Assembly: GCF_021134715.1 (NCBI RefSeq)
Contig: NC_060026.1
Location: forward strand, 4,898,001 to 4,962,000
From: Daphnia pulex
Lineage: Eukaryota; Arthropoda; Branchiopoda; Diplostraca; Daphniidae
Length of the DNA stretch: 64,000 bases
Direction of reading: 5' to 3'
Shown: piece after piece, positions 11,712 to 24,239 of the stretch
Layout: each line of letters opens with the position of its first letter
How positions within the stretch are numbered: the first letter of the stretch is position 1
Notes under the pieces: generated by a model
Databases searched by the model: none
Seen by the model: the letters and a program-made list of their open reading frames with translations, nothing else
Told to the model about the DNA's origin: nothing
Program-made: the position numbers and the translations under genes

Positions 11712-11717
11712 AATAAA
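11712..11717 (+). promoter_or_regulatory. Poly(A) signal AATAAA (PTRH2)
   Basis: Canonical hexamer 65 bases after the PTRH2 stop codon, implying a short 3' UTR. Confidence 0.65.
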
Positions 11718-12478
11718 CCATTCATAATATATTGAGCTAGAAAAACAGACTTTGTATTTATTTGATACCTATAAAACAGAAATCATGTGTAAGCTATTGG
11801 TGTGTCTGGTAAATTGGAATTTGGTCCGCTAGATACCCGCCTTTTTCTAGCCATAAGGTAAATATGTAACAAGAAATAAACCAAATGATAAAAAAAAAGA
11901 AAAATATGGTGCAGAAAATTCGGAACAGGGCCTAATCAAATTTCCTAGCTATATTAGCTTAGCCTATTTACGTATGTTATGACCTATCACCGATTATTTG
12001 TTATGCATAGATACATTATACTCTATGCACAATTGTCCATAATAAGGTTTTTTATTTTTTTTTATTTTATTTTTTTTTTGTTACTTTGTTAGTATCGCCG
12101 TATCGCCTATCGGATACTCAACTCAACTCAACTGCTGAGAATAGGGCGCCAATCTTTTTTTTTAAATAATTTATATTACTTTCCGTTACCTCTAGATGGC
12201 GGGACAGTAAAAATCCCCACGTCACAATAACTGTTTCTGCAAAATTCATTTGACAACCGGGAAGTGATTGTTTTTTCTTAATTTTGAGAAATACAATTTA
12301 CTATTGTTTGCAATTCCAATCACCCAGTCAGCATGTTTTTTCAACATTATGCAATCAAGGTTTTGTGATTCTGATGTTATTTTGTGACTAAACCAAGTTG
12401 TGTGGATCCTCTATTTAGCATTACAAAAGTAGTGTTTCTTTACAAATAGCTAAACAACTGGTTATAGATTTTTATAGA
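11718..12478. other. PTRH2-MON2 intergenic region
   Basis: AT-rich with T/A homopolymers near 12045-12080 and a short (CAACT)n tract near 12117-12132. It must contain the MON2 promoter and 5' UTR. No ORF or recognised element. Confidence 0.5.
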
Positions 12479-15400
12479 ATGGATAAAGATCAGGTTAATA
12501 GGGTAATTGAAGGACTTCAGTCTGATCTGAAAACTTTGATACTTGAAACAAGGAAAAAATACACTTCAGTTAAAGAGGTAAATTGAAATACATGACAAGT
12601 TCAAATCAATACTTTAAATTGTCACCATACATCTGTTATTGCAATATTCATTTTCTGCAGGCATGTGAGGAAGTGCTGTCCAAATTAAAAAACTCTTATG
12701 GCGGTTCCCAGCTGACACATCAAACTCTACGAAGCATTACCAATCCTGCCCTGTATCCACTCATTCAAGGATGTGAAACAAAAGATCCCAAACTAACAAA
12801 AGTATTCATTTTCTTTTTAGACAAAAAACTTATCTTGTTAAATAAATTGTATTATGCAGGTATGTTTAGGGGCTATACAAAGATTTATCACATATGATTT
12901 ACTTGATGAAAAAGGAGCCAAATATGTAATTAATGTTATGTGGCTTTTGATGGAAAATAACATTGATGAAGTGAAAGTCCTCCAAACTGCTGCATTGCTA
13001 CTTACAACTAGCAATTTAGTTAGAGGGGATTCACTCTCCAAGGTACAGAAAAAAATCAATTTTGCTATGTGAAGCAAGAAAATCTCTATTATAATGTTTG
13101 AACAGTGTCTAGTGCTGTGTTTTCGACTCCACTTCGCTAAGGATGCTACAATAGGAAACACAGCTGGAGCTACCGTCCGTCAACTAGTTTCATTAGTTTT
13201 TGAAAGGGTGGTTATAGAAGACGCATCATCAAATGAAGAGCCTCCTGCATTAGTCGATAGTAGTTTTTCTGGCGGCAGCAAAGAATTTATTAAATTACCC
13301 GATTCTCCTCTGAAGGCGCTTAAACCCTTTGCACAAGATGCATTTTCTCTTTTTCAAGTATGTATCTGTGTGTTTTTTCCATCGGAAACATCGTTTCATT
13401 AATTGTTGATTATTATCGAAGGACCTGGTGATGTTGGTCAACGGCGATCAACCATCCTGGCTAATCGGAATGACCGAGATGACGCGAACGTTTGGAATCG
13501 AATTATTGGAGAACATCTTGTCCACGTTCTATAGCGTCTTTTTCAAGGTTCTAAATTATGAATGTAATAAGGATAAGGAAATCAATGTTAACTGAGGAAT
13601 GTTTCAATAGCACCAGGAATTTAGTTCATTATTGAAAGAGAGAGTGTGTGCTCTGGTGATCAAGTTGTTTTCACCCAATGTGAAGTCTCAGTATAGAATT
13701 GCGATCGGTCATCAACAGCAACAGTTACAAACACAACAACCCATAACAACAGACAAACCATTTTTTCCCGTCAGCATGCGACTTTTAAGACTAGTATCGG
13801 TATTGGTACAGAAGTATTATTCATTACTGGTGAGAAAAAATTATGCTCGAGTTTTCTACTTTGTTTAATACTATAAAAATAATGTTGTCTTCTCTTTCAC
13901 GATCGTTTAGGTTACAGAATGTGAAATATTTCTGTCGTTAATCATAAAGTTCTTGGATCCTGATAAACCGGCATGGCAGAGAGCATTAGCTTTAGAAATC
14001 CTCCATAGGTTGCTGGCTCAACCTTTGTTGGTGAAGTCTTTCTGTCAAAGCTACGACATGAAACCACATGCAACAAACATATTTCAAGATACCGTCAATT
14101 CCCTCGCCGCGTGTATACAGTCACTCTTTGTGACAACACCGCCGGGTCTTGCTTCTTCAAGTATCATAATGTCAAATAGAGAAAAAAAGATAATGTTTTA
14201 AAATACCTGATTAATTTTCAGCTCAAGCAGCGTTGACCAATTCAACATCGTCTTCGTCCCCCTTGATAAATACGGTTAGTATGGGACCAGGGATCTCTCC
14301 GCAAGCTGGCTTCTATTATCGTGGCGTTTGGATACCCATATGTACTGTGTTTACCAGCGGACAACCAAAAGCCACTTTGTATGATTAATTCAATTTTTCT
14401 CTCCTCTTTATCGCCCGTCTAACCTTCTGCTGAATAACATAATCCGTCTTTTTTTTACAGCCTCGAAATGTTGGACAAAACTGATCCGCCTAGCATCCAA
14501 GATGGTTACTGCATGTCTGTAGCGTACGCATGCTTGCTGGATGTTATCCGTTCAATATCACTTGTGGTGCAAAACACACCCTGTGGTAACGCGAGCGACT
14601 CATCGGCGCCTTCAGATGGAGCTCCAAATGAAAAGACTTCTATTGACGACGATTCCTTTAGCATTCAGCTTGTCAATTCTAGTTGGTGTGGGTTATTAGC
14701 GGCCTTAACCCTCCTACTTGAGGCTAGGTAAAAAATTTGTTTTTAAGTAAAAACATTTTTTTCTTTCGAAAGTCATTCATTCCAAGGATTTTATTAGTAC
14801 TGACGAGACAAGCACGGAAAATGTGCTCAAATCTCTACAGACGTTCGCCAGTGTGAGTGGCCGTGTTGGATTGACAACTCCTCGTGATGCTTTCATAACC
14901 GCATTGTGTAAAGCCTCCTTGCCGCCCCATTACACATTAACCGTTCTTAACGCTTCCTCTCCTGGAACGGTCACTAGTCGAGGTAAACACTCAATTTTGT
15001 TTGTTTGCTTGTCTGTTTGTTTTTCACTTAATTAAGTTTAATTTCTCTGTGACTGCAATGAATCCTGTAGTCGCACAGTCTCGACAACCGAGCACCGAAA
15101 GCTATGGCCAACATATGGTTAACACTGGAGGAAACGCAAATGCCAATATTGAGACGGAATTCCGCCAGCATTTGATCGTGGCTGTCGGGTCTCCACTGCC
15201 TACTCCTTCGCAGCCTGCCGGATGTCAGCAGGGGCCGGTTGTTTTGACAGCCAAAAATTTACAATGCATGCGCGCTATCTTGAGTGTTGCTCATTGCCAC
15301 GGAGCAGTGTTGGGATCTGCATGGCACATGGTCTTAACTACATTACAAGTATGTGTTCTTGTGTTTCCTTAATGTTAAGCTGAGTATTTAATTCTTTTTC

Positions 15401-18400
15401 TTCTACATTCCACTTATGTGAACAGCATCTGGCATGGATTTTGGGCTTAAAGCCGTCGAGTGGTGGTTCTTTAAAATCATCACGGCCGTTGATGGAATCG
15501 AGTTCGGCCACTCTAGTGCCAAGTACTGCCGCGGTGCTGGCTGATTTGCCCGTTCTTTCGTCCATGTTAAGCCGATTGTTCGAATCTAGCCAATATTTAG
15601 ATGATGTAGCTCTCCATCATTTGATCGACGCTTTACGCCAGTTGTCACAGGAAGCTCTTGAAGTTGCCTATTCCAATAGGGTATGTATTATCTGAAGTTG
15701 AATTTAAAAAAGAACTATGTTTTAATTATGTATTCAATATTTAACTCAGGAGCCATCACTTTTTGCGGTGGCCAAACTGTTAGAAACGGGCCTTGTCAAT
15801 TTGAATCGTGTTGAAGTTCTTTGGCGTCCTGTGACAAACCATTTACTTGAAGTTAGTAGCCATCCGCTTAACCGCATGAGAGAGTGGGGAATAGAAGCCA
15901 TTACTACTTTAGTTCGATCAGCTATTCAATATCAACATTCTACTTCTTTAAAAGAGAACCAGGTTAATACCATTAGTTATCGATTTTTTTTTTTTGTTAA
16001 ATTACTCGAGCATTTTTAGGAATTGAACGCTTATACCTCCTTTTCTCTTCTTTTTTTGTTTTATAGAGGTTGCAAACATTGTTAATATCGCCGTTGAATG
16101 AGTTATCTAGTACCAGCTTTGCAGATGTACGGCAAAAGCAAGTAGATTGTGTCCTCCATCTGCTGCACAGCTCCGGTGACATAATCTCTTTTGGATGGCC
16201 CTTGTTCCTCAACATAATAGGAGCTATCAACAATTCTCAAGGGTATTATTAAACCAACTTTTGTCTGTTAATGATGCTCACTGTGTTTTTGTTTCTTTTT
16301 TCTTTTCTGTTTTGCGCTATCGATCTTAAAGAGAGAATTCAATTCGCTCAGCGTTCCAATGTTTGCAGTTGGTGGTTACGGATTACCTCCCTATTTTGCC
16401 ATGGAATTGTCTGCCTCTAGCAGTTGAGACAACTGGAAAATTTGGATCGCAAACACAGGATCTCAACGTCTCACTTACGGCCATAGGTTTGATGGTAAAA
16501 AAACAATCACACTTCTGTAGATGAAGTCCTTTTAACATATTTTTGGTACGTTTTTTCTACCATTGTGTACGTTTTAAGTGGAACATATCCGACTATTTTT
16601 ATCAAAACCGAGAAGTATTACGCTCTTCATTGTGTGAAGAAAAAAATAAAGTTTTCCCAGACTTTCCTGGTGTGCCAAATATGGCTGCCTTCGACAAACT
16701 CTGGATGTGTCTGTATACCAAACTTGGTAATAAATCGCCTGTTTGCTTGTTTTTCTTTGGAGGGAAATGGTTACTAATTTGAATTTTAATGTTTTACTTG
16801 GCTTAGGTGAGTTGTGTATCGATGAACGCCCAGCGGTTCGCAAATCAGCTGGCCAAACACTCTTTAGCACTATTGCAGCCCATGGAGATCTTCTGCATCA
16901 TAACACTTGGCAGGCTGTCGTGTGGCAGGCAAAATAAATAAAAGATGATAGTTATTATTTATTATTTATTTAAATTCGTTGTCATATATTCAGGTATTGT
17001 TTCCATTGTTGGATAATGTCAAGAAATTATCTGGGCAAGCTAGTGATGTAAAGGTGGACACTTCCGGAAGTATGCTAATCCATCATTCACGTAACACAGC
17101 TCAAAAACAATGGGCAGAGACTCAAGTATGAATTACTTTTATCTTATTTGATTTGTTTTTATTTTTTTAAATATATATGCATACATATTTATTAGTGCTA
17201 ACAGCTAAAATAGGACAATTAATATTTCTTTCATTTATTAACACAGGTGCTGACACTTTCTGGCGTCGCTCGTGTATTCCAGACTAAGCGGCCGATGTTG
17301 CAGTCACTAGATGAATTTTCAAGGGCTTGGATTCTTTTGCTTGAACACATTGAAAATTCGGCATTGAGTAAAAACTCTGAGGTAAATCATTGGAACTTCA
17401 TATTATTTGTCAGTGTCATCATAGAAATGTATTGCATCGATATGATGTTAGGTTTCGCTGGCCTCATTGAAAGCGTTTCAAGATGTTCTGTCAACGACGA
17501 CTAAATGCAATTCCAGTGAATCCAATGGTAGTGGGTCCCACGATGATTTCGTCTGGAACGTGGCGTGGAAAGCCTGGCTTCAAATTGGAACATTAGCGAC
17601 GAGTCCGCAAAAAGAAGAGCGCGTAACTTATATTCCGTCACAGCCGTTCCTGACCGCCTTAGTGCTTATCTTTCCTGGACTCTTCCAATATATAAAATCT
17701 AGGTACTACTAAAGATTGGAATTACCAAACTTATTATTTTCTATAGTTTAATTATGTAATGTCATTTTCTTCATTATCTCCTGCCGCCTTTATTTGTACA
17801 GGTTCGGGTCGGACAATTTGCAGATGTTGTGCACTGTCCTTCAATCAGCAGTCAGCGTTCCCGTGCATGGTGAAGCTTCTCCGTTCATTCTTCCATCGGT
17901 GAATGACCCTGTGCTGACACCACTCCAAGAAGGAGTTTTACTCTGCATGGATACTTTGCAACGGGTACTTCACAATTGAACTGTTAGCAAGTCCATTGTT
18001 TAGAGTATCAAAATCGATTTTTTTTTCTTTTTTTTCCATAACAGGACTTTGTCTCTGGAAACGAACTGATGAAATCCATGATACCTGCACTCTTTTATCA
18101 ACTTTTGGTCTTTGCTGGCTTTGCTTGTCAAGCTCCAACCTATGGGCAACTCAAGACTAAATCCATAAGCTCTTTCAAAGGAATGCAGGTGAATCTCCAT
18201 TCATGTCACATTAAACAGGTCCATATGCTAAAAACTAACAACCAACGAATTTACGAATTCCGTTGATACGTATAAAACCATAATTTTTTTATTTGCATTT
18301 TTAGTCTGCAGAATGGGTCACGTTAAACTATGTTCCATTTGGAGAAAAATGTTTGACTATGGCTGTCCATTTGTATGGGAAAACGTGCCAAGAAGAAGTC

Positions 18401-19983
18401 GTTAATCAGTCTCAAGTGTTGACCAGCATTATTAGAGTAAGTCTCATTACAGATTTAGATTACCGCGGTGACTTTGATTCCAAAATACTTTTTCGACTTC
18501 TCAGTGCCTTCGTTTGCCGCTAAGTCTTAAGTATGACTGCACCTCTCAGACGACTTGGCGACTTGCAGTTCACTCTTTACTGCATGTCTTACGTTTGGGA
18601 TTACCCATGGCTCGGCTGAGACCCGACAATCAGGAGAATAATATAAATGTACAGGAAGTTATGCTGCCGCTTTGGACGGAAATCACTCTAGCGTTAGACG
18701 AATTTCTTTTCCCCAAAAGGTTGGAGGAAAAATCGAGTTCATCAATTTACGTTTTTTCTAATTAAATTTATTTATTTATTTTTTATGTAACTAGCGTGCC
18801 TTTGGCCAATCAAACGCCAGAAGAAATTCAATCGGATGAATTGTTGGACTGCCAAGTAATGGAGTTGATACGTGACGAAATATTACCGCAGGCCAATTTC
18901 TATCCACCACATTTCATCTCCAAAATCATGGGGTTGCTCAGCAAGGGATCCATTCATCTGGTTCCACCAGGTAATATTAAACATGGGGCAGAAAAAAAAA
19001 TTATTATTTTAAGTATTAACCGAATTGTGTGTGTACATAGTAGATAGTGAGACTGGACCTAAACTGCGCGAGGAGTTTGCTCGCGTCTGCTTCGAGGTGC
19101 TGTTGCAGTTTTCGTTGTTTCACGAAGAAAAACAACAGCAGCAAGAACAAACGAAGATACCTTCCGGCAATCCTAGCCAGGTTACAAATCAGCTTGCCAT
19201 CACGGCACTTCTTGATCGATTTCATAAAGTTCTGGCTGCTTTTGCTCAAGACGCCAAGACTAGTGGCCAGAGCCCCATGCCAAGGTGAGTCTTTTGGCTA
19301 CATTTCCTCCCCTTGGCCAGCTTTGCCTCTTTTGCCCTTCTAGATACAAAATAAATGTTTCGCCGGAAGCGGTTTCTGCCGTGTCTAGTACATCAAAGTC
19401 AACGTTTTTGTGAATTCTGTGCGGTACGGCGCCGCTCGCCCTTCTCCTCACACGATACAATCCCATCGTATGTTTATCGATAAACCCCATAATTTTACTT
19501 TTGTGCACACATCAACTTTGGATAGGTATCGCACTGCCGAAATTGCCTTCACTCTGCAAGGGCTTTCCTCTCTAATATCGGCTTTAAAGAAGATTCCGAC
19601 CACAAAGGGTAACGAGAATTTTTCCTTACTTTCAGTCTTGAATGCAGTTTGTTGGAACCAGTCACAGACATTTCCTTTTCCTCGTCTGAAGTCTGAATCC
19701 TTCCAACAACTGTTGAAAGTCGATTGAAACCGAGCCGTAACTTGATACTTATTTGTTTGTCTGTTTTATTTTATTTTCCGTCGTTTCCGCCAACTCCGAA
19801 CCCGACGATGCAGTGAATCCGTTGACTTGGAGGCAACTAATTTCTCTGTATCCGCACTTGGTTGAGCTGACGGCCGTGGATTCGACTCGCATTGGGCGAA
19901 ATCTCCGCGACGCCCTTTGCCAGTATTCTGATTTACTGCAACCGCCAGCGGCCACCGCTTCAACTTCAATCAACGGAACTTGA
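12479..19983 (+). CDS. MON2: MON2 homologue, Golgi/endosome Arf-GEF-like trafficking scaffold
   Basis: All 28 coding exons can be placed with matching phases, giving 1,692 residues (human MON2 about 1,717). MON2 resembles large Arf-GEFs without the Sec7 domain; with DOPEY it acts at the trans-Golgi and endosomes in retrograde traffic. Diagnostic blocks in order: [23 protein letters not shown] split style N-terminal DCB region (exon 13106-13357), [42 protein letters not shown], the [12 protein letters not shown] block (14798-14982), [76 protein letters not shown] and C-terminal [10 protein letters not shown]. First exon 12479-12577, last 19814-19983. One intron is GC-AG (donor 16929-16930). 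AATAAA starts 2 bases after the stop, so the 3' UTR is very short. Confidence 0.97.
16929..16993 (+). other. GC-AG intron in MON2
   Basis: Exon 16807-16928 ends TGGCAG and is followed by GCAAAATAA, not GT. The next exon begins at 16994 after TTCAG. Joining here gives [13 protein letters not shown], which aligns without gap to vertebrate MON2; no GT donor nearby gives that. GC donors are a known minor class spliced by the U2 spliceosome. Confidence 0.85.
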
Positions 19984-19985
19984 TG

Positions 19986-19991
19986 AATAAA
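19986..19991 (+). promoter_or_regulatory. Poly(A) signal AATAAA (MON2)
   Basis: Lies two bases after the MON2 stop codon. A second AATAAA-like site follows near 20026. Either would give a 3' UTR of only tens of bases. Confidence 0.65.
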
Positions 19992-20029
19992 AACGGCGGC
20001 CACCCCATGAAATTAAATTAAAAGAAATA

Positions 20030-21835
20030 AAAAGGTTGTTTGGAAATGTTTATTTGGTTTCCCAGCCGAAAGCCTGTGTGATGTTGTTTAGTTTTGTTTT
20101 TGTTTTCGTTTTTGGTTTTTCATTTTTTTTTTTTTTTCTGTTGATATCTTAGCGTGTTTCGTGTCATGTGTGCCAAGTGGATGGCAACAATAACGTCGAC
20201 CACGTCGTTGAAATATGGTCGTTGGTCTTGTTTTCCTGATATCTATTTTTTTGGCTCCTTTTGTCTTTTCGTCGCCTCTCTGGGCGTGAGATGTATACAC
20301 AATGCCCGCAACTTTAGCGGTGTAACCACAGACTTTTTGCTCTTATCAAGGGATTAGATGAAATCATATGCCGAGCTTTATGAAATCGTGCGAATTTTGT
20401 CTTTTTTTTTTCTTTTTTTTTTCGTCGCTTGGATAAGGCCGCGTTTAGCTCCGAGGCAGTTGGCGCTGCATAGTCTAAATGAAAATCCATAACGTCAGGC
20501 AAAAAAGGGAACGACTGCTGGCCTCATCACTAGTGATATATGTCAGCCGCTAAACAAGTTTGGCGTGGTAATCAATACGACTGGTCTCCGCCTACTCTAT
20601 TCGCCTACACGACTTTCTCTGCTGCAGCTCTTTGTGCGATGTGCAGCAGTCATATCTCGCTGCCTTCCTTTCCTGCCTTTTTATTTCTCTCTTTTCTCTT
20701 GGACAGAGCCTGAGGAGGATGTTGCTGAAACGTCAAGAGATAGACATCAAAGTTGGAGTTTTAAAGATCCATGTATATATCACGCTTCAAACTATAATCG
20801 ACCCTACCCTCTTCAGGATTTTGTCCTCTTTTTTGGTCCCCTCTGTACCAATCTTTTGATCTGTTGGGTTCACACAAATGGGGAAATTTCAAAAGAGCTA
20901 AGAAAAAGAGTATAGTACGCCGGGAGGAAAAAAAAGAGGGAGTGCCAGACGGGAAACCCGCAACGTCTCTCTCTATATCTAATCCGAGCCCTTTGAGCAG
21001 TTCACAAAAAAAGGAGACAGCAGCAACTTGTGATTAAATTAACTGAACAACTCAATCGTAATAGCCGAGTTCTCAGGAGTTGTACATGGTATAACATCCT
21101 ACATATATATTTGATCAGCCAGTAGATGTTGATGATCAGAAATGGCTGGCAATTTTGGGGCGTGTTGCGGGATGCATACTGAGTTATTTGCGGTGGATGA
21201 GAAGATCCCAACCCGCCACACTCGAAGCAGTTTATGATGCAGTGCGAGCGTGTCGACGAGAAAAAAAACTGACAGCTCGGAAGGAAACTGCAGTGACACC
21301 CTATATCCTTCTTTGATCATTTTCTCGTTCGCTCTATTTGATAAAGTAGTATCAAGAGAATGACTATAATCCCCGATAATTATGTGACAGGACGATTTGA
21401 ACGTGGTCAAATTTATAAACTCGCATCAGTATAGACTTGCGGATTTATTATCGATACACCAAGCCCCGTCGTTTTGAATTGAAGTTAACTTAACTTAACA
21501 CGACAAACCACACGGAAGATGAAGTTTGGGTCACTGAATTAAAAAGTTTCGGATGTTTGCTTGGCAGTCGCTTGGCAAATTTTCAGGGTTGAGTGTTTTT
21601 ATTTAGAGTGGTCTGTGTGCAAGGTTGTTTCATTTGGCAATATATAAAGTTCCGTATTGTTTCGCATACATATACTTCTTCTCCTATTAATTTAGAAGAA
21701 CAAACGGTAAACGGGAAATGCTAATCACGTCGAATTCAAAGTTTACTTTTTTGCCACTAGCTAGAACGGCGAATATTTCTATTTTGGCTATAACTATTGC
21801 TGTTTTAATATTTGTGTTTAGCATATTGTGTAATC
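20030..21835. other. Gene-poor sequence downstream of MON2
   Basis: Pyrimidine-rich and T-homopolymer patches (20110-20140, 20400-20420) and short ORFs only. No domain, exon chain or repeat pair recognised. Confidence 0.45.
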
Positions 21836-22328
21836 TAGTGATGTTCTCGTTTAAATAACGACAACGAAAATAACGTATTAACGAGCCTCGTTGTCGACTT
21901 TTTTGAAAAATGCTCGTTTTTTTCGTTAACGATAACGAAATGGCTGTTTTTTTCGTTGTTTTCGTTAATTTCTTGCTAAATTTTTCGTATCAAAACCGTA
22001 GAGATTTCAAATTTTTTGACCATCAGGGGGAACTTTTTTTTCCCTCAAAATTTGGAATTTTCAATTTTGAAATGACCACCTACTAGCGACTTAGCGATCC
22101 CCTAGCGAGGAATTAGGTCATTATTTTCGATACATCATTTGGCCTAACATGCCTACTCATTACTTCATTAGAAAAAAAAATTGTAAGGTAAACGAAAACG
22201 GTCGCAAAAAAAGAAAAATGCGACACGTTTAAATTAACGAAACGAAGAACGAAACGAATGAAAAATTGAAAAAATAACGATTAACGATAACGATAACGAA
22301 TCCAAAAAAGCACAACGGAACAACACTA
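21836..22328. mobile_element. hAT-type MITE, 493 bp, 8-bp target duplication
   Basis: The ends are imperfect inverted repeats starting TAGTGATGTTC on the left and TAGTGTTGTTC when read inward from the right end. The 8-bp word GTGTAATC is duplicated directly at 21828-21835 and 22329-22336. An 8-bp duplication plus a YAGTGTTG terminus fits the hAT superfamily. The interior is dominated by AACGATAACGAA-like words on both strands and has no transposase ORF. Confidence 0.87.
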
Positions 22329-23356
22329 GTGTAATCTATTTAATGTTGCCCTACCCGTCTAAAGTTTCGGATGCTAAAAGTTGGTAAATTCTAAACATCA
22401 AATATTAACAAATCACATTACTTGATGGAGGCAGGCGTAGACGTTGAACAGTCTCACACGGATTAATGTGAAATGCTAATCTTTGTATCGGTTATAGCTT
22501 TTCCTAAGATTAAGATTAAATTTTGGAATAAATCACCGCTGGTTTCGTTGATGCTATTGCGGCGCGTGCTGCAGGCCAATTGTACCTCCGATCCATTTGC
22601 GACGGAACATTTACTCCAGCGCAAATAGTATAACTAAGATCAAAATAGCCTTTTCTTTCTGAATTCATATTGCATTAGGTCGGATAGGGAAGCACACGAG
22701 ACGTATCACTAGATTATCATTATAGAGAGTGCGAGGCCTGCGGCATTGTATGATAAGCTACTGTTATTCTTTGATCGTGTAAAAGACTATTAGCCATCTA
22801 ATCTTTTATTTATTCTGCAGATTAATAGGCCTGTACAGTATATACAACTATGGCAAGCGAGCTTTTGATTATTTTGGTATCGGATAATAACGCGTGCACT
22901 GAAATCGTTCTTGTTCCATTCCTAGTTCGTTTTGGACGAGCTGGCTTTTTGTGATGTTTTCTGGTTTTGTTTTATATGGCATAGTTATTGCAAGGACAGT
23001 TATGGGGCCTTTATATTTGGGAGACACGAAATGGAAAAGTAAGGAGATCCGGTCGGAATTTGAAAACGGGTTTACTACGATATCTTTTGGCCCGTGTTAA
23101 CCTTTACTTTATTGCTCTAGTTTTGCCAGAGTTTTGTCTATTTTTATTTCGCATCGGCGGCATTGTAGTGGAATCTAATTCGAGAAACTTAATCACTCGT
23201 GGCTTACGATGACGAGGAGTGCCGTAAAGTTTAACCGCCAAATGCAATGCCAAAACAATGGAACGGGTCAAGGGGCATGAATTTAATGAGTTTGGACTGT
23301 TCATGATGTCTTTGTGAGAGGACGAAGAACTTCAGTATAAAGTTGGAAATGCTTCC

Positions 23357-23779
23357 CTATACATCTCCCGAACAAAGATATGGTTGCATGAACTTTAAAT
23401 AAATGAAGAAAAATAAATAAAATAAAATAAAGTACAGTTGGGTTTTGTTTTTTTCTCTAAAGTTATAGACTTGGGGGAGTTGACAAGGGCAGTGGACCCA
23501 ACTGTACGTCGTCGGACCGTGTCCATGATCAATTAGCATGGCATGTTGCCCCTGAATGCACGGTACGCGCACAACTGAACGCGACTTATTTTCGATTGGA
23601 TTGTCTGCGCCTTCCATCACGGCAAAGCCAAGTGGAAGTCCCAATAGAGCCCCCTGCACAATTGCACATAGCGTTATTCGTAGGCAGCCTTCCCGCTTAT
23701 TGATATCTTCAAATATAACGAAATTTAGCTTGTCAGAAATAACTTGTCTGGAGATAAACAACGAGGAATAATCAAGCAA
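23357..23779 (-). CDS. Possible small secreted Cys-containing protein or exon
   Basis: An open frame of 140 codons on the minus strand. The middle part (about 23470-23720) has protein-like composition: a hydrophobic LCAIVQGALLGLPLGFAV segment that could be a signal peptide, then RVPCIQGQHAM and VHCPCQLPQ with three cysteines. The last 25 codons are AT-rich low complexity and probably not coding. I do not recognise the family; a weak likeness to prokineticin/astakine-type CPC motifs is not enough to name it. It may be one exon of a spliced gene. Confidence 0.25.
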   Translation of the reverse strand: MLDYSSLFISRQVISDKLNFVIFEDINKREGCLRITLCAIVQGALLGLPLGFAVMEGADNPIENKSRSVVRVPCIQGQHAMLIDHGHGPTTYSWVHCPCQLPQVYNFREKNKTQLYFILFYLFFFIYLKFMQPYLCSGDV

Positions 23780-24209
23780 TTCTTTTTCTCTTGAGAAATT
23801 GCGCGGTATTTAACTCTGGGCTTTACTCTTATTCCACACTACATTTAAGACTCAAATTAATTTAGTGCTTTGAAATAATGAAACACAAATAAAGATCAAT
23901 AAAAGCAAATGACGCTTAAGTTAGGTGTACACTGTACAATACTACTCACGTATACCCTTCTTTGAGAGCCTTTCACCACGCACTTCGTTACAACTTATAG
24001 ATTTCAGTGATACATCATTATACATATAGCCTATATCACACCCCAGCGTGTAGTAAACTTCAGAAGAAACTATTTTCTTAATTGAAACAGTACCGATCCA
24101 AACAGTGTAATTTCCGGAATATAATGTATAGTAGCGTAGCAAAAGCTGTAAATGTGTTTTCATGTGAAAGAAAAAGTCATGGGGTCGGCGGGCTTGAAGC
24201 ATGCCTATT

Positions 24210-24239
24210 GGCTGAATGCTGAATCATCAGCATTCAGCC
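24210..24239. repeat. Perfect 13-bp hairpin
   Basis: GGCTGAATGCTGA, a 4-base spacer ATCA, then the exact reverse complement. It stands alone, with no flanking terminal repeat or gene that explains it. Confidence 0.7.
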
